Assembly: GCA_041848045.1 (NCBI GenBank)
Contig: JBGZHY010000142.1
Span: 1-18,357 of the forward strand
Direction of reading: 5' to 3'
Length of the DNA: 18,357 bases
Origin: CAKAHY01 sp041848045
GTDB lineage: Bacteria > Bacillota > Clostridia > Lachnospirales > Lachnospiraceae
Made by a program: the position numbers and the translations under genes. Shown here one piece after another: positions 7,725 to 15,879 of the stretch; the first letter of the stretch is position 1; each line of letters begins with the position of its first letter. The notes beneath the pieces are model-generated. The model made no database searches, was not told where the DNA came from, and saw only the letters and a program-made list of their open reading frames with translations.

Positions 7725-7743
7725 TTTGGTCATATTCACCAAA
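7725..7743. promoter_or_regulatory. Inverted repeat at the predicted fuc transcription start
   Basis: TTTGGT (7725-7730) and ACCAAA (7738-7743) form a perfect 6-base inverted repeat with a 7-base centre. It covers the predicted start point and touches the AAAGGAGG ribosome binding site that begins at 7741. It could be an operator for a second regulator, or a small RNA hairpin near the ribosome binding site; the sequence alone does not say which. Confidence 0.4.
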
Positions 7744-7752
7744 GGAGGAGGA

Positions 7753-9171
7753 ATGAAAAAGGTATTGGCGATTGACATGGGGGCAACTTCCATACGAGGT
7801 ATCCTGGCCTGCGTACAGGACGGCAGGATACATACAGAGGAAGTCATGCGCTTAAGTCATGATTTGGAAGAGGAGCAGGGGCGCCTGCGCTGGCAGTGGG
7901 ATAAGCTGAGGGATACCATAAGGGATACGATTATCCGACATGCGGACACCATCAGCAGCGTGGCGATTGATACCTGGGGCGTGGACTTCGGCTGTTTGGA
8001 TGCACAGGGGAATTTGCTGGGCAATCCGATCGCTTACAGGGATCCCGGGCATGGGGAAGGCTATCGTCTTGCTCTGGAAAAAATGTCGGAAGAAGAAATA
8101 TTCGCAAACAGCGGAACCCAGATTATGCAGATCAATACGCTGTTTCAGATACTGGCCCTGCGGCAGGAAGCACCGCAGATTTACGAAAAAACGGATAAAA
8201 TCTTGATGTTGCCGGATCTCCTCGGCTATCTGCTTTGCGGCAGGATGGTGGGCGAGGAAACCATATGGTCCACTTCCCAGCTTATGCACTTGGGCAGCAG
8301 ACAGTACAGCGAAGAGATTTTGGACAGAATGGAGATTGACAGAGGAATCCTGCCAAAGCTGGTGAAGGCGGGCAGCATTATAGGCAGTACCAGGGATGCG
8401 AAGATTGCAGAGCTGCGTGCTTACGATATTCCGGTGGTGTCCGTGTGCGGGCACGATACAGCCAGCGCCGTGCTGTTGACCAAAGCTTTTACGGATACGG
8501 ATTATATGTTCTTAAGCTGCGGTACCTGGTCTTTGCTGGGAGCAAGAGCGGAAAAAGCCGATTTAAGCAAAGAGGCTTATGAACTGAATCTGACCAATGA
8601 ACTGGGCTATGATTCCACAACCCTTCTGTTTCAAAATATTACCGGCTTGTATCTTTTGGAAAAATACAAGGCGCAGCTGGAGGAAAGGCGAGGAGAAAAG
8701 CTGGATTTTCAGCGTATTACGGACTATGTGCTCGGAGCCCGGACAAAGCAGAGGGATTTTGATTTGCTGGTGGATATGGACGATGCACGCTTCGGGGCTT
8801 CCGATGTTTGCGCAAAATCGGCGATAGATGCCTGCCTGCGGGAGCAGGGCAAGGATTTGCCGGCAGATGATATGGAATATTTCCGCATTATCTATGAGAG
8901 TTTGGTGGAAAAATACCGGCGAACCAAAGAGGCGGTGGAACAAAGAACAAAGAAGAAATACACCAGGCTGCATGTCATCGGCGGCGGAGCAAAGAGCGAG
9001 GTTTTGTGCAGACTGATAGCGGAAAAGCTTCAAGTCAGCCTTATCGCGGGGCCTTTTGAGGCTTCGGCTCTCGGCAACATTCTGCTGCAGCTGAAAGCAA
9101 TTGGTGAGATTCGGAGCGTGGAGGAAGGCTTGGAACTTGCGATGCGCGAACAGAATATAAAGCAGTATTAG
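7753..9171 (+). CDS. FGGY-family sugar kinase, rhamnulokinase-like, probable L-fuculokinase
   Basis: A 472-residue ATP-dependent carbohydrate kinase. The sequence is of rhamnulokinase (RhaB) type: N-terminal phosphate loop DMGATS (8-13), DTWGVDFG (73-80), the catalytic base Asp235 in GHDTASA (233-239), SCGTWSLLG (about 255-263) and a C-terminal GGGAKSE adenosine-binding turn. The start at 7753 has AAAGGAGG immediately upstream; a longer frame from 7693 would begin inside the promoter. It is the first gene of an operon that contains fucI and fucA but no rhamnose isomerase or rhamnulose-phosphate aldolase. The likely reaction is therefore L-fuculose plus ATP to L-fuculose-1-phosphate. Automatic annotation will probably say rhamnulokinase; the fucose role rests on context, so no symbol is given. 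Confidence 0.9.
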   Translation: MKKVLAIDMGATSIRGILACVQDGRIHTEEVMRLSHDLEEEQGRLRWQWDKLRDTIRDTIIRHADTISSVAIDTWGVDFGCLDAQGNLLGNPIAYRDPGHGEGYRLALEKMSEEEIFANSGTQIMQINTLFQILALRQEAPQIYEKTDKILMLPDLLGYLLCGRMVGEETIWSTSQLMHLGSRQYSEEILDRMEIDRGILPKLVKAGSIIGSTRDAKIAELRAYDIPVVSVCGHDTASAVLLTKAFTDTDYMFLSCGTWSLLGARAEKADLSKEAYELNLTNELGYDSTTLLFQNITGLYLLEKYKAQLEERRGEKLDFQRITDYVLGARTKQRDFDLLVDMDDARFGASDVCAKSAIDACLREQGKDLPADDMEYFRIIYESLVEKYRRTKEAVEQRTKKKYTRLHVIGGGAKSEVLCRLIAEKLQVSLIAGPFEASALGNILLQLKAIGEIRSVEEGLELAMREQNIKQY

Positions 9172-9192
9172 GATAAAACGGAGGTAGAGAAA

Positions 9193-10974
9193 ATGGCATA
9201 TCCAAAGATTGGTATCAGACCGACAATAGACGGACGCTGGGGCGGCGTAAGAGAAGCATTGGAAGCACAGACTATGGGCATGGCACAAAGAGCAAAGGAA
9301 TTGATTGAGAGCAATTTGCGTTACCCTGACGGTACACCGGTGCAGTGCGTGATTTCTCCGACAACCATCGGCGGCGGAGCGGAAGCGGCGATTTGTGAAG
9401 AGTTTTTTGCCAATGAGAATGTGGTGGGTACCTTGACGGTAACCCCTTGCTGGTGCTACGGCACGGAAACCATGGATTTGAATCCGAATACGATAAAGGC
9501 GGTATGGGGATTTAACGGTACGGAAAGACCGGGCGCGGTATATCTGGCGGCGGTTATGGCGGCTTATGCCCAGAGGGGCCTGCCTGCATTTTCCATCTAC
9601 GGACATGAGGTGCAGGATAAGGACGATACCGAAATTCATGCGGATGTGGCAAAGAAAATTCTGGATTTCGCAACGGGAGCCGTTGCGGTGGGCATCATGA
9701 AGAACCGTTCCTATGTGAATATCGGTTCCGTATCCATGGGTATTGCAGGCTCCTATGTTAATGTAGACTTTTTACAGAAGTATCTGGGTATGCGTACCGA
9801 GTGGGTAGATATGACGGAGATTCTCAGAAGAATCAACCTGGGTATCTATGACCATGAGGAGTACGAAAGAGCTCTTGCCTGGGTAAAGGAATACTGCAAG
9901 GAAGGCGAGGACATCAATCTTGGCAAGAACCTTCCGGAGCTTATTACAAAATCAAGATTTATCAAGGATGATGAACAATGGGAGTTCTGCGTAAAGCACG
10001 CCATTATCGTCAGGGATATTTTGAACGGCAATCCGAAGCTTGCCGAAATGGGCTGGCATGAGGAGGCTCTGGGGCGTTGCGGTATCAGCGGCGGTTTCCA
10101 GGGACAGAGGATGTGGACGGACTGGCTGCCGAATGCGGACTTTACAGAAGCGATTCTGGCTTCCAGCTTTGACTGGAACGGCAGGAGAGCGCCGATTCCG
10201 TTTGCCACCGAAAACGACACCTTAAACGGCGTAGCCATGATGCTTGGCTGGCTGGTGAGCAATACGGCTCCGATTTTCTCCGATGTGCGTACCTATTGGT
10301 CACCGGAGGCTGTGGAGAGAGTCAGCGGAAAGAAGCTGCGGGGGCATGCGGCAAACGGTATTATTCACTTGATTAACTCCGGAGCTTCCAGCTTGGACGG
10401 CACGGCAGCAGCCAAGAACGAAAAAGGCGAGGGTTGCATGAAGGAGTGGTGGAATCTGACGGATGAGGACGTAAAGGCTTGTCTGGCGGCAACCGACTGG
10501 TGCAGAGCGGATTACGAGTATTTCCGCGGCGGCGGTTTCTCTTCTCACTTTAAGACAGAGGCGGAGATGCCGATTACCATGATTCGTGTCAATATCGTAG
10601 AAGGCGTGGGACCTACGCTGCAGATTATCGAAGGTCATACCTGTGTACTGGATGCGGATGTGCATAAGATTCTGGATGAGAGAACCAGCAAGACCTGGCC
10701 GACCACCTGGTTTGCACCGAGATTAAATGAGGACTCTGCAGATTCCGTTTACGATGTGATGGCAAAGTGGGGAGCAAACCACGGCGCATCCGTATACGGA
10801 CACTGCGGCGACAAGCTGATTACGCTGGCTTCCATGTTACGTATTCCAGTGGCGCTGCACAATATTGAAAAAGAGAGAATTTACAGACCGCACTCATTCA
10901 ACGGATTCGGTACCTCTGATCTGGAGGGACAGGATTTTAGAGCTTGTGCATATTATGGTCCTTTATACAAATAA
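9193..10974 (+). CDS. fucI: L-fucose isomerase FucI
   Basis: A 593-residue Mn-dependent ketol isomerase that converts L-fucose to L-fuculose (and in the family also D-arabinose to D-ribulose). It is collinear with the 591-residue E. coli enzyme. The metal and catalytic residues are present: Glu340 in ATEND (E. coli Glu337), Asp364 in SDVRTYWSPEA (Asp361) and His530 in WGANHGAS (His528). Conserved blocks such as FRGGGFSSHF, GIIHLINSGASSLDG, TWPTTWFAPRL and the C-terminal GQDFRACAYYGPLYK are intact. It lies 21 bases after the kinase, with a GGAGG-type ribosome binding site, and 21 bases before fucA. The enzyme is cytoplasmic, a hexamer in characterised members. This is the strongest single indicator that the operon is for L-fucose. 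Confidence 0.97.
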   Translation: MAYPKIGIRPTIDGRWGGVREALEAQTMGMAQRAKELIESNLRYPDGTPVQCVISPTTIGGGAEAAICEEFFANENVVGTLTVTPCWCYGTETMDLNPNTIKAVWGFNGTERPGAVYLAAVMAAYAQRGLPAFSIYGHEVQDKDDTEIHADVAKKILDFATGAVAVGIMKNRSYVNIGSVSMGIAGSYVNVDFLQKYLGMRTEWVDMTEILRRINLGIYDHEEYERALAWVKEYCKEGEDINLGKNLPELITKSRFIKDDEQWEFCVKHAIIVRDILNGNPKLAEMGWHEEALGRCGISGGFQGQRMWTDWLPNADFTEAILASSFDWNGRRAPIPFATENDTLNGVAMMLGWLVSNTAPIFSDVRTYWSPEAVERVSGKKLRGHAANGIIHLINSGASSLDGTAAAKNEKGEGCMKEWWNLTDEDVKACLAATDWCRADYEYFRGGGFSSHFKTEAEMPITMIRVNIVEGVGPTLQIIEGHTCVLDADVHKILDERTSKTWPTTWFAPRLNEDSADSVYDVMAKWGANHGASVYGHCGDKLITLASMLRIPVALHNIEKERIYRPHSFNGFGTSDLEGQDFRACAYYGPLYK

Positions 10975-10995
10975 AAGCGGGAAGGAAGATACGAA

Positions 10996-11649
10996 ATGTT
11001 AATGCAAAAAGCAAGGAAGGAGCTTGTGGAATTTGGTAAGAAGCTGGTAACGGCGGGGCTGACCAAGGGAACAGGCGGCAACCTGAGTGTGTTTGACAGA
11101 GAAAACGGACATGTGGCGATTACGCCCTCCGGCATAGATTTTTTTGAAATCCGGGAAGAGGACATTGTGATTGTGGACCTGGAAGGCAATATCGTGGAAG
11201 GGGAGAGAACCCCTTCCTCCGAGATTGAGATGCATCTGATGCCTTACAGAACCAGAACGGATATTGATGCGGTTATTCATGCCCATACCATGTATGCCAC
11301 CATTATGGCGTGTCTGCGCTGGGAGTTGCCGGCTACCCACTATATGATTGCGGTGGCGGGTCCTACCGTCAGAGTGGCGGAATACGCCACCTACGGCTCC
11401 AAGGAACTGGCTGTCAATGCGGCAAAGGCCATGGAGGACAGAAAGGCGGTTCTGCTTGCCAATCACGGCATTTTAGCGGGGGCAAACGATCTTTTGAATG
11501 CCTTTAATATCGTGGAAGAGATTGAATACTGTTCCGAAATTTACACCAAAGCAAAGGCGATTGGAGAGCCGGTGGTACTGCCTCCGGAGGAAATGAGCCT
11601 GATGGCGGAGAAATTTAAGACTTACGGGCAGAAAAAGAGCATAAGATAA
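10996..11649 (+). CDS. fucA: L-fuculose-1-phosphate aldolase FucA (class II)
   Basis: A 217-residue zinc aldolase that cleaves L-fuculose-1-phosphate into dihydroxyacetone phosphate and L-lactaldehyde. The class II aldolase/adducin fold is seen from the GNLS phosphate-binding segment (28-31), catalytic Glu76 in SSEIEMH, and zinc ligands His95 and His97 in HAHTMYAT and His157 in LANHGIL. These match E. coli Glu73, His92, His94 and His155. Length matches the 215-residue E. coli protein. Homologues include ribulose-phosphate 4-epimerase and rhamnulose-phosphate aldolase, but the size and adjacency to fucI favour FucA. The start has GGAAGGAAG a few bases upstream. It precedes the transporter genes by 19 bases, in the same transcript. 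Confidence 0.94.
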   Translation: MLMQKARKELVEFGKKLVTAGLTKGTGGNLSVFDRENGHVAITPSGIDFFEIREEDIVIVDLEGNIVEGERTPSSEIEMHLMPYRTRTDIDAVIHAHTMYATIMACLRWELPATHYMIAVAGPTVRVAEYATYGSKELAVNAAKAMEDRKAVLLANHGILAGANDLLNAFNIVEEIEYCSEIYTKAKAIGEPVVLPPEEMSLMAEKFKTYGQKKSIR

Positions 11650-11668
11650 GTCCGAAAAGGAGTTTATA

Positions 11669-13159
11669 ATGGGTGATGTAATACTAAGTATGAAAAATAT
11701 CACAAAGTCTTTTTCCGGCGTAGCGGCGTTGAAGAACGGTGAGCTGGAATTAAAGGCGGGAGAGGTAGTGGCGCTGATGGGGGAAAACGGCGCAGGTAAA
11801 TCTACGCTCATGAAGATATTGACCGGTATTTACACAAAAGACGGCGGAACAATTCATTACTTGGGCAAAGAGGTCGTATTTAAAGGAACAGCAGAGTCGG
11901 AAGAGGCGGGAATAGCCATCGTACACCAGGAGTTGAACATGATGAATGACTTGACGGTGGCACAGAATCTTTTCATCGGAAAAGAGTTCATGAAAGGCTT
12001 TCTGATTGATGATGCAAAGATGAACGAAAAAGCTCTGGAATTGTTCAAGCTTTTGAACATTGACATAAACCCGGCGGAGAAAATCGGAAACCTGACCGTA
12101 GGTAAACAGCAGATGGTAGAGATTGCAAAGGCGATTTCCACCGACGCCAAGGTTATTGTTTTTGACGAGCCGACGGCGGCGCTGACGGATTCGGAGATAG
12201 AGGAGCTGTTTAAGGTTATTCGGGATTTGCGTGCCAAGGGTACCGGTATTGTGTACATTTCACACCGTATGGATGAGATCAACATTATTTCCGACAGAGT
12301 GACGGTAATGCGTGACGGCGAATACGTAGGTACGCTGATTACCAAGGAGTGTACCAAGGCGGATATCATCAAGCTGATGGTGGGCAGAACCATATTCAGC
12401 GATCCGAAGACCTGTTCCAATGTGGCGGCGGATGCGCCGGTGGTACTCAAGTGCGAAAATTTAAACCGCGGCAAGCATGTCAAGAATGTCAGCTTTGAGC
12501 TGCGAAAGGGCGAGATTCTGGGATTTTCGGGGCTGATGGGTGCCGGAAGAACAGAGGTGGCACGCTTGATTTTCGGTGCGGATAAGCCGGATTCCGGCAG
12601 GATTTACGTCAACGGAAAGGAAGTGCAGATTCGTTCGCCGAAAGATGCTGTGGATGCGGGTATCGGTTATTTGTCCGAGGACAGAAAAAGATATGGTCTG
12701 ATTGTTGACAAGTCCGTGGAGGAAAACACAGTTATCTCCACCTTGGAGAAGTTTATGCAGGGTGTTTTCATTGACAAGGCAAAGTCCAAAGAGGTATCGG
12801 AAAAGTATGTGGCGGAATTAAAAACCAAGACACCAAGTACGAACCAACTGGTGAAGAAGCTGTCCGGCGGTAATCAGCAGAAGGTGGTTATTGCCAAATG
12901 GCTGGTACGGGACAGCGACATTCTGATATTTGACGAGCCGACCAGAGGTATTGATATCGGTGCAAAGAGTGAAATCTACGCCTTGATGGAAGAGCTGGTA
13001 AAGCAGGGAAAATCCATCATCATGATTTCTTCGGAGTTGCCGGAGGTGCTTCGTATGTCGGACAGGGTCGTTGTTATGTGCGAGGGCAGAATAACCGGCG
13101 TTCTGGACATTTCGGAGGCAAATCAGGAAAACATTATGCAATCGGCAACAAACCGCTAA
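11669..13159 (+). CDS. Sugar ABC transporter ATP-binding protein (RbsA/MglA type), two ATPase domains
   Basis: A 496-residue cytoplasmic energising subunit of a CUT2-class carbohydrate importer. Domain 1 has Walker A GENGAGKST (38-46), a degenerate signature LTVGKQQ (142-148) and Walker B VIVFDEPTAAL (162-172). Domain 2 has the family's degenerate P-loop GFSGLMGAGRTE (285-296), a good signature LSGGNQQK (398-405) and Walker B ILIFDEPTRGID shortly after. The uneven conservation of the two halves is normal for RbsA-like proteins. It precedes a single permease and a binding protein, completing one importer. In this operon L-fucose is the expected substrate, inferred from context because CUT2 sequence does not reveal the sugar. 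The ribosome binding site is AAAAGGAG just before the start. Confidence 0.94.
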   Translation: MGDVILSMKNITKSFSGVAALKNGELELKAGEVVALMGENGAGKSTLMKILTGIYTKDGGTIHYLGKEVVFKGTAESEEAGIAIVHQELNMMNDLTVAQNLFIGKEFMKGFLIDDAKMNEKALELFKLLNIDINPAEKIGNLTVGKQQMVEIAKAISTDAKVIVFDEPTAALTDSEIEELFKVIRDLRAKGTGIVYISHRMDEINIISDRVTVMRDGEYVGTLITKECTKADIIKLMVGRTIFSDPKTCSNVAADAPVVLKCENLNRGKHVKNVSFELRKGEILGFSGLMGAGRTEVARLIFGADKPDSGRIYVNGKEVQIRSPKDAVDAGIGYLSEDRKRYGLIVDKSVEENTVISTLEKFMQGVFIDKAKSKEVSEKYVAELKTKTPSTNQLVKKLSGGNQQKVVIAKWLVRDSDILIFDEPTRGIDIGAKSEIYALMEELVKQGKSIIMISSELPEVLRMSDRVVVMCEGRITGVLDISEANQENIMQSATNR

Positions 13160-13175
13160 GGGGAGATAGAACAAT

Positions 13176-14156
13176 ATGAGCAATATAAAGAAAATATTTT
13201 CAAATCAACAGATTGTGGTGCTTATTGCGCTGATACTGATTTGCGTTGTATTTGCGGCAATCACACCGAAATCATTTATACAGGCTACGACTTTTACCAA
13301 TATCGCAAAGTCTGCCTACTATGTAGCGTTCATGGCAATCGGTATTACCTTCGTTATTGCAACGGGCGGTATCGACCTGTCCATCGGTACGGTGGCGATT
13401 TGTTCCGTGCTGGTAGGCGGTACCTTGATGGAAAAGGGTCTGGCAATGCCTCTGGTTATTTTGGCGACTTTGGCAGTGGGAACCTGCTTCGGGCTTTTAA
13501 ACGGTCTGATGGTATCCAAGCTCGGTCTGCCGGCCTTCATTGCCACCCTGGGCAGTATGATGATCAGCAGAGGTCTGGGCTCCATCGTATCCGGAACGAA
13601 GACCATTTCTTTTCCGCAGGGTGACCAGCCGGGAGCCTGGTTCAGGGAGTGGTTTATGATCACCAAAGAGGGCGGCATGCTTCCGAAGAATTTTCCGACG
13701 GGCTTTGTGCTTTTGACCATTACCGTTGTGATTATGGCACTGGTGCTGACCAAGACCAGAATCGGAAGATATATCCTGTCCATCGGTTCCAATAAGGAAG
13801 CCACCAGACTTTCCGGTATCAATGTGGCAAAGTATGAAACCCTGGCTTATGTATTTTCGGGTTTTTTTGCGGCTCTGGCGGGTATTGCCTATGTGGCGGT
13901 ATTTACGACGGCGCAGCCGAATACCGGAGGCGGTTTTGAGCTGGATGCCATTGCCGGCGTTGTTATCGGCGGAACCTCGCTTTCGGGCGGTGTGGGCTCC
14001 ATCCTGGGAACCATCATCGGTGTATTCATCATGACGGTGTTGAAAATCGGCTTCCCGTACATCGGTGTACAGTCCCACTATCAGCTGTTCATTACCGGTA
14101 TCATTCTGATTTTCGCGGTATATATGGATATTTTAAACAGAAAGCGCAGTGCTTAG
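13176..14156 (+). CDS. Sugar ABC transporter permease (RbsC type)
   Basis: A 326-residue hydrophobic integral membrane protein of the BPD_transp_2 (CUT2) family; hydrophobic stretches suggest about eight to ten membrane segments. It starts with a short cytoplasmic tail and a membrane helix (QQIVVLIALILICVVFAAI). The family hallmark GIDLSIGTVA is present in the first third, and GVVIGGTSLSGGVGSILGT, typical of RbsC-like permeases, lies in the last third. It probably works as a homodimer with the preceding ATPase, as is usual for systems with one permease gene. It begins 16 bases after the ATPase gene, with AAGGGGAGA upstream of the ATG. Fucose transport is inferred from the operon. Confidence 0.93.
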   Translation: MSNIKKIFSNQQIVVLIALILICVVFAAITPKSFIQATTFTNIAKSAYYVAFMAIGITFVIATGGIDLSIGTVAICSVLVGGTLMEKGLAMPLVILATLAVGTCFGLLNGLMVSKLGLPAFIATLGSMMISRGLGSIVSGTKTISFPQGDQPGAWFREWFMITKEGGMLPKNFPTGFVLLTITVVIMALVLTKTRIGRYILSIGSNKEATRLSGINVAKYETLAYVFSGFFAALAGIAYVAVFTTAQPNTGGGFELDAIAGVVIGGTSLSGGVGSILGTIIGVFIMTVLKIGFPYIGVQSHYQLFITGIILIFAVYMDILNRKRSA

Positions 14157-14202
14157 AACGTATCTAAACACCGAAAGGTGTCAATATAAGGAGGATAATG
14201 AT

Positions 14203-15342
14203 ATGAAAAAAAGAGTTTTATCAACATTGTTGGCAAGTGCTTTGGTGCTGGCATCATTAGCAGCCTGCAGCACGCCGCAGACGGCAACGACGGCAGCTCC
14301 GGCGGCAGAAACCACGACAGCGGCGGCAGGAGAAAGCACAACTGCGGCGGCAGCGGCAGAAACCACTGCAGCGGCAAGCGGAGAGAAGCAGCATATTGAC
14401 GTGATTGCAAAGGGCTTCCAGCATCAGTTCTGGAAAGCGGTAGAGTTGGGTGCCAATAAAGCGGCGGATGAGTTCGGCGTAACGATTTCCTTCCAGGGAC
14501 CGGATAACGAGGGTGCCATTGCGCAGCAGATTGAGTATCTGAATGCGGCGATTGCCAATAAGCCGGCAGCGATTGCTTTGGCGGCTCTGGACACCAAGGC
14601 GGCTTTGGCTTCTATCCAGGAGGCGCAGTCAGCAGGTATTCCGATTATCGGTTTCGACTCCGGTGTGCCGGATGCTCCGGAAGGTGCCGTAAAAGCAAAT
14701 GCTTCCACCAACAACACGGAGGCGGGAAAGCTTGCGGCAGAGGAAACCTATAAGTTAATCAAGGATAAGATTGACGGTGCGACAGGAACAGTTCGTATCG
14801 GTGTGGTTGCACAGGAGTCAAACTCCCAGTCTATCGTAGAGAGAACCAAAGGTTTTGTTGATAAGATGACAGAGTTGGTGGGTGCAGACAAGGTAAGTGT
14901 AGAGGGACATGACAGCTTAAAGAATGAAAAAGCAGGCGCTGCCGTGGTTATCGAAGTAGGTATTCCGGCAAATATTCAGGATGCAGACGCAGCGGCGGTA
15001 GCTTCCGCTATTTTGCAGAAATCCGATTTGATTGCTATCTACGGATCTAATGAGTTTGCGGCAAACGCAATTATTACGGCAAACGAAGGTCTTGACGTAA
15101 TCGGCGAAGGCAAGATTGTGGCAGTCGGCTTTGATGCAGGAAAGAAGCTTTTGGATGCGGTAAGAGATAAGAGATTTGCGGGTGCTGTAACCCAGGACCC
15201 TGTACAAATCGGTTATCAGGCGGTGAAGCTTGCGTATGAAGCGGCAAACGGAAAGGAAGTTTCCGACGTGGATACCGGTGCGAAGTGGTACAATGCGGAC
15301 AATATGGACGCAGAGGATATTAAGCCTTGCCTGTATGAATAA
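14203..15342 (+). CDS. Sugar ABC transporter substrate-binding lipoprotein
   Basis: A 379-residue periplasmic-binding-protein-like (Peripla_BP_4, RbsB-like) lipoprotein that would capture the sugar outside the cell and deliver it to the permease. The start at 14203 is set by AAGGAGG (14188-14194) and by a proper signal peptide; the frame extends upstream but overlaps the permease gene. Residues 1-21 are a lipoprotein signal with lipobox SLAAC and lipidated Cys22. Residues 23-60 are a low-complexity Ala/Thr/Glu linker (TTAAA-like units), probably spanning the cell wall. The ligand-binding domain begins near HIDVIAKGFQHQFW (64-77). It is the third transporter gene; a strong hairpin follows the stop, which fits the higher expression usual for binding proteins. 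The ligand is inferred to be L-fucose. Confidence 0.93.
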   Translation: MKKRVLSTLLASALVLASLAACSTPQTATTAAPAAETTTAAAGESTTAAAAAETTAAASGEKQHIDVIAKGFQHQFWKAVELGANKAADEFGVTISFQGPDNEGAIAQQIEYLNAAIANKPAAIALAALDTKAALASIQEAQSAGIPIIGFDSGVPDAPEGAVKANASTNNTEAGKLAAEETYKLIKDKIDGATGTVRIGVVAQESNSQSIVERTKGFVDKMTELVGADKVSVEGHDSLKNEKAGAAVVIEVGIPANIQDADAAAVASAILQKSDLIAIYGSNEFAANAIITANEGLDVIGEGKIVAVGFDAGKKLLDAVRDKRFAGAVTQDPVQIGYQAVKLAYEAANGKEVSDVDTGAKWYNADNMDAEDIKPCLYE

Positions 15343-15350
15343 ACCTTTGG

Positions 15351-15386
15351 CTATGCTTTCCGGTTTGTACCGGGGAGCATAGTTTT
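15351..15386 (+). terminator. Intra-operon hairpin terminator after the binding-protein gene
   Basis: A 14-base-pair stem, CTATGCTTTCCGGT (15351-15364) with ACCGGGGAGCATAG (15369-15382) including two G-U pairs, has a TTGT loop and is followed by only four T residues. It starts 8 bases after the stop. The short T run suggests partial termination or 3'-end protection of the transporter mRNA, with read-through into fucU and fucO; no strong promoter was seen between it and fucU. Confidence 0.75.
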
Positions 15387-15429
15387 AAGAAGAGTAGTTA
15401 AAAAAATAACAAAGAAGGAGCCTTGCATT

Positions 15430-15864
15430 ATGTTAAAAGGAATACCGCCTATACTTTCTCCTGACTTATTAAAGACCCTTTGTGAAATGGGGCATTCGGA
15501 TCGTCTGGTGATTGCCGACGGAAATTTCCCCTCCGAGTCCATGGGGAAAAATGCCAAAGTGATCCGCCTGGACGGTCACGGCGTACCGGAGATACTGGAC
15601 GCGATTCTGCAGGTTTTTCCGCTGGATACCTATACGGATAAACCGGTGATTTTAATGGACAAGCTTCCGGGGGATACGGTGGAAACACCGATATGGGAAG
15701 AGTTTGCGAAGCTGGTGGAAGCCCATGACCCGAAGGGCAGGGACAACATCGGTTTTATTGACAGATTCGCCTTTTATGAGGAAACCAAAACCGCTTATCT
15801 GGTGATTGCGACTTCGGAAAAGGCTTTGTATGCAAATGTTATGCTGCAAAAAGGCGTGCTGTAA
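15430..15864 (+). CDS. fucU: L-fucose mutarotase FucU (RbsD/FucU family)
   Basis: A 144-residue enzyme that interconverts the alpha and beta anomers of L-fucose, speeding supply of the anomer used by the isomerase. The family block MGHSDRLVIADGNFP (20-34) is intact, with the conserved His22 and Asp30. The region DTYTDKPVILM and a C-terminal SEKALYANVMLQKGVL also match FucU; the family member in E. coli is about 140 residues. RbsD is a close relative, but FucU fits the operon. GGAG at 15417-15420 lies nine bases before the ATG. It follows the intra-operon hairpin by 43 bases and precedes fucO by 15 bases. Confidence 0.93.
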   Translation: MLKGIPPILSPDLLKTLCEMGHSDRLVIADGNFPSESMGKNAKVIRLDGHGVPEILDAILQVFPLDTYTDKPVILMDKLPGDTVETPIWEEFAKLVEAHDPKGRDNIGFIDRFAFYEETKTAYLVIATSEKALYANVMLQKGVL

Positions 15865-15879
15865 GGAAAGGGGAAAAGA

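Noticed and set aside
8563..9639. A 358-codon open frame on the minus strand across the kinase-fucI boundary
   Set aside because: It is antisense to two well-supported genes, has a composition unlike real proteins (Arg/His/Cys/Leu-rich) and no recognisable motif or ribosome binding site.
15397..15412. GTTA-A6-TAAC inverted repeat before fucU as an operator
   Set aside because: Four-base arms around an A run are expected by chance in AT-rich sequence.
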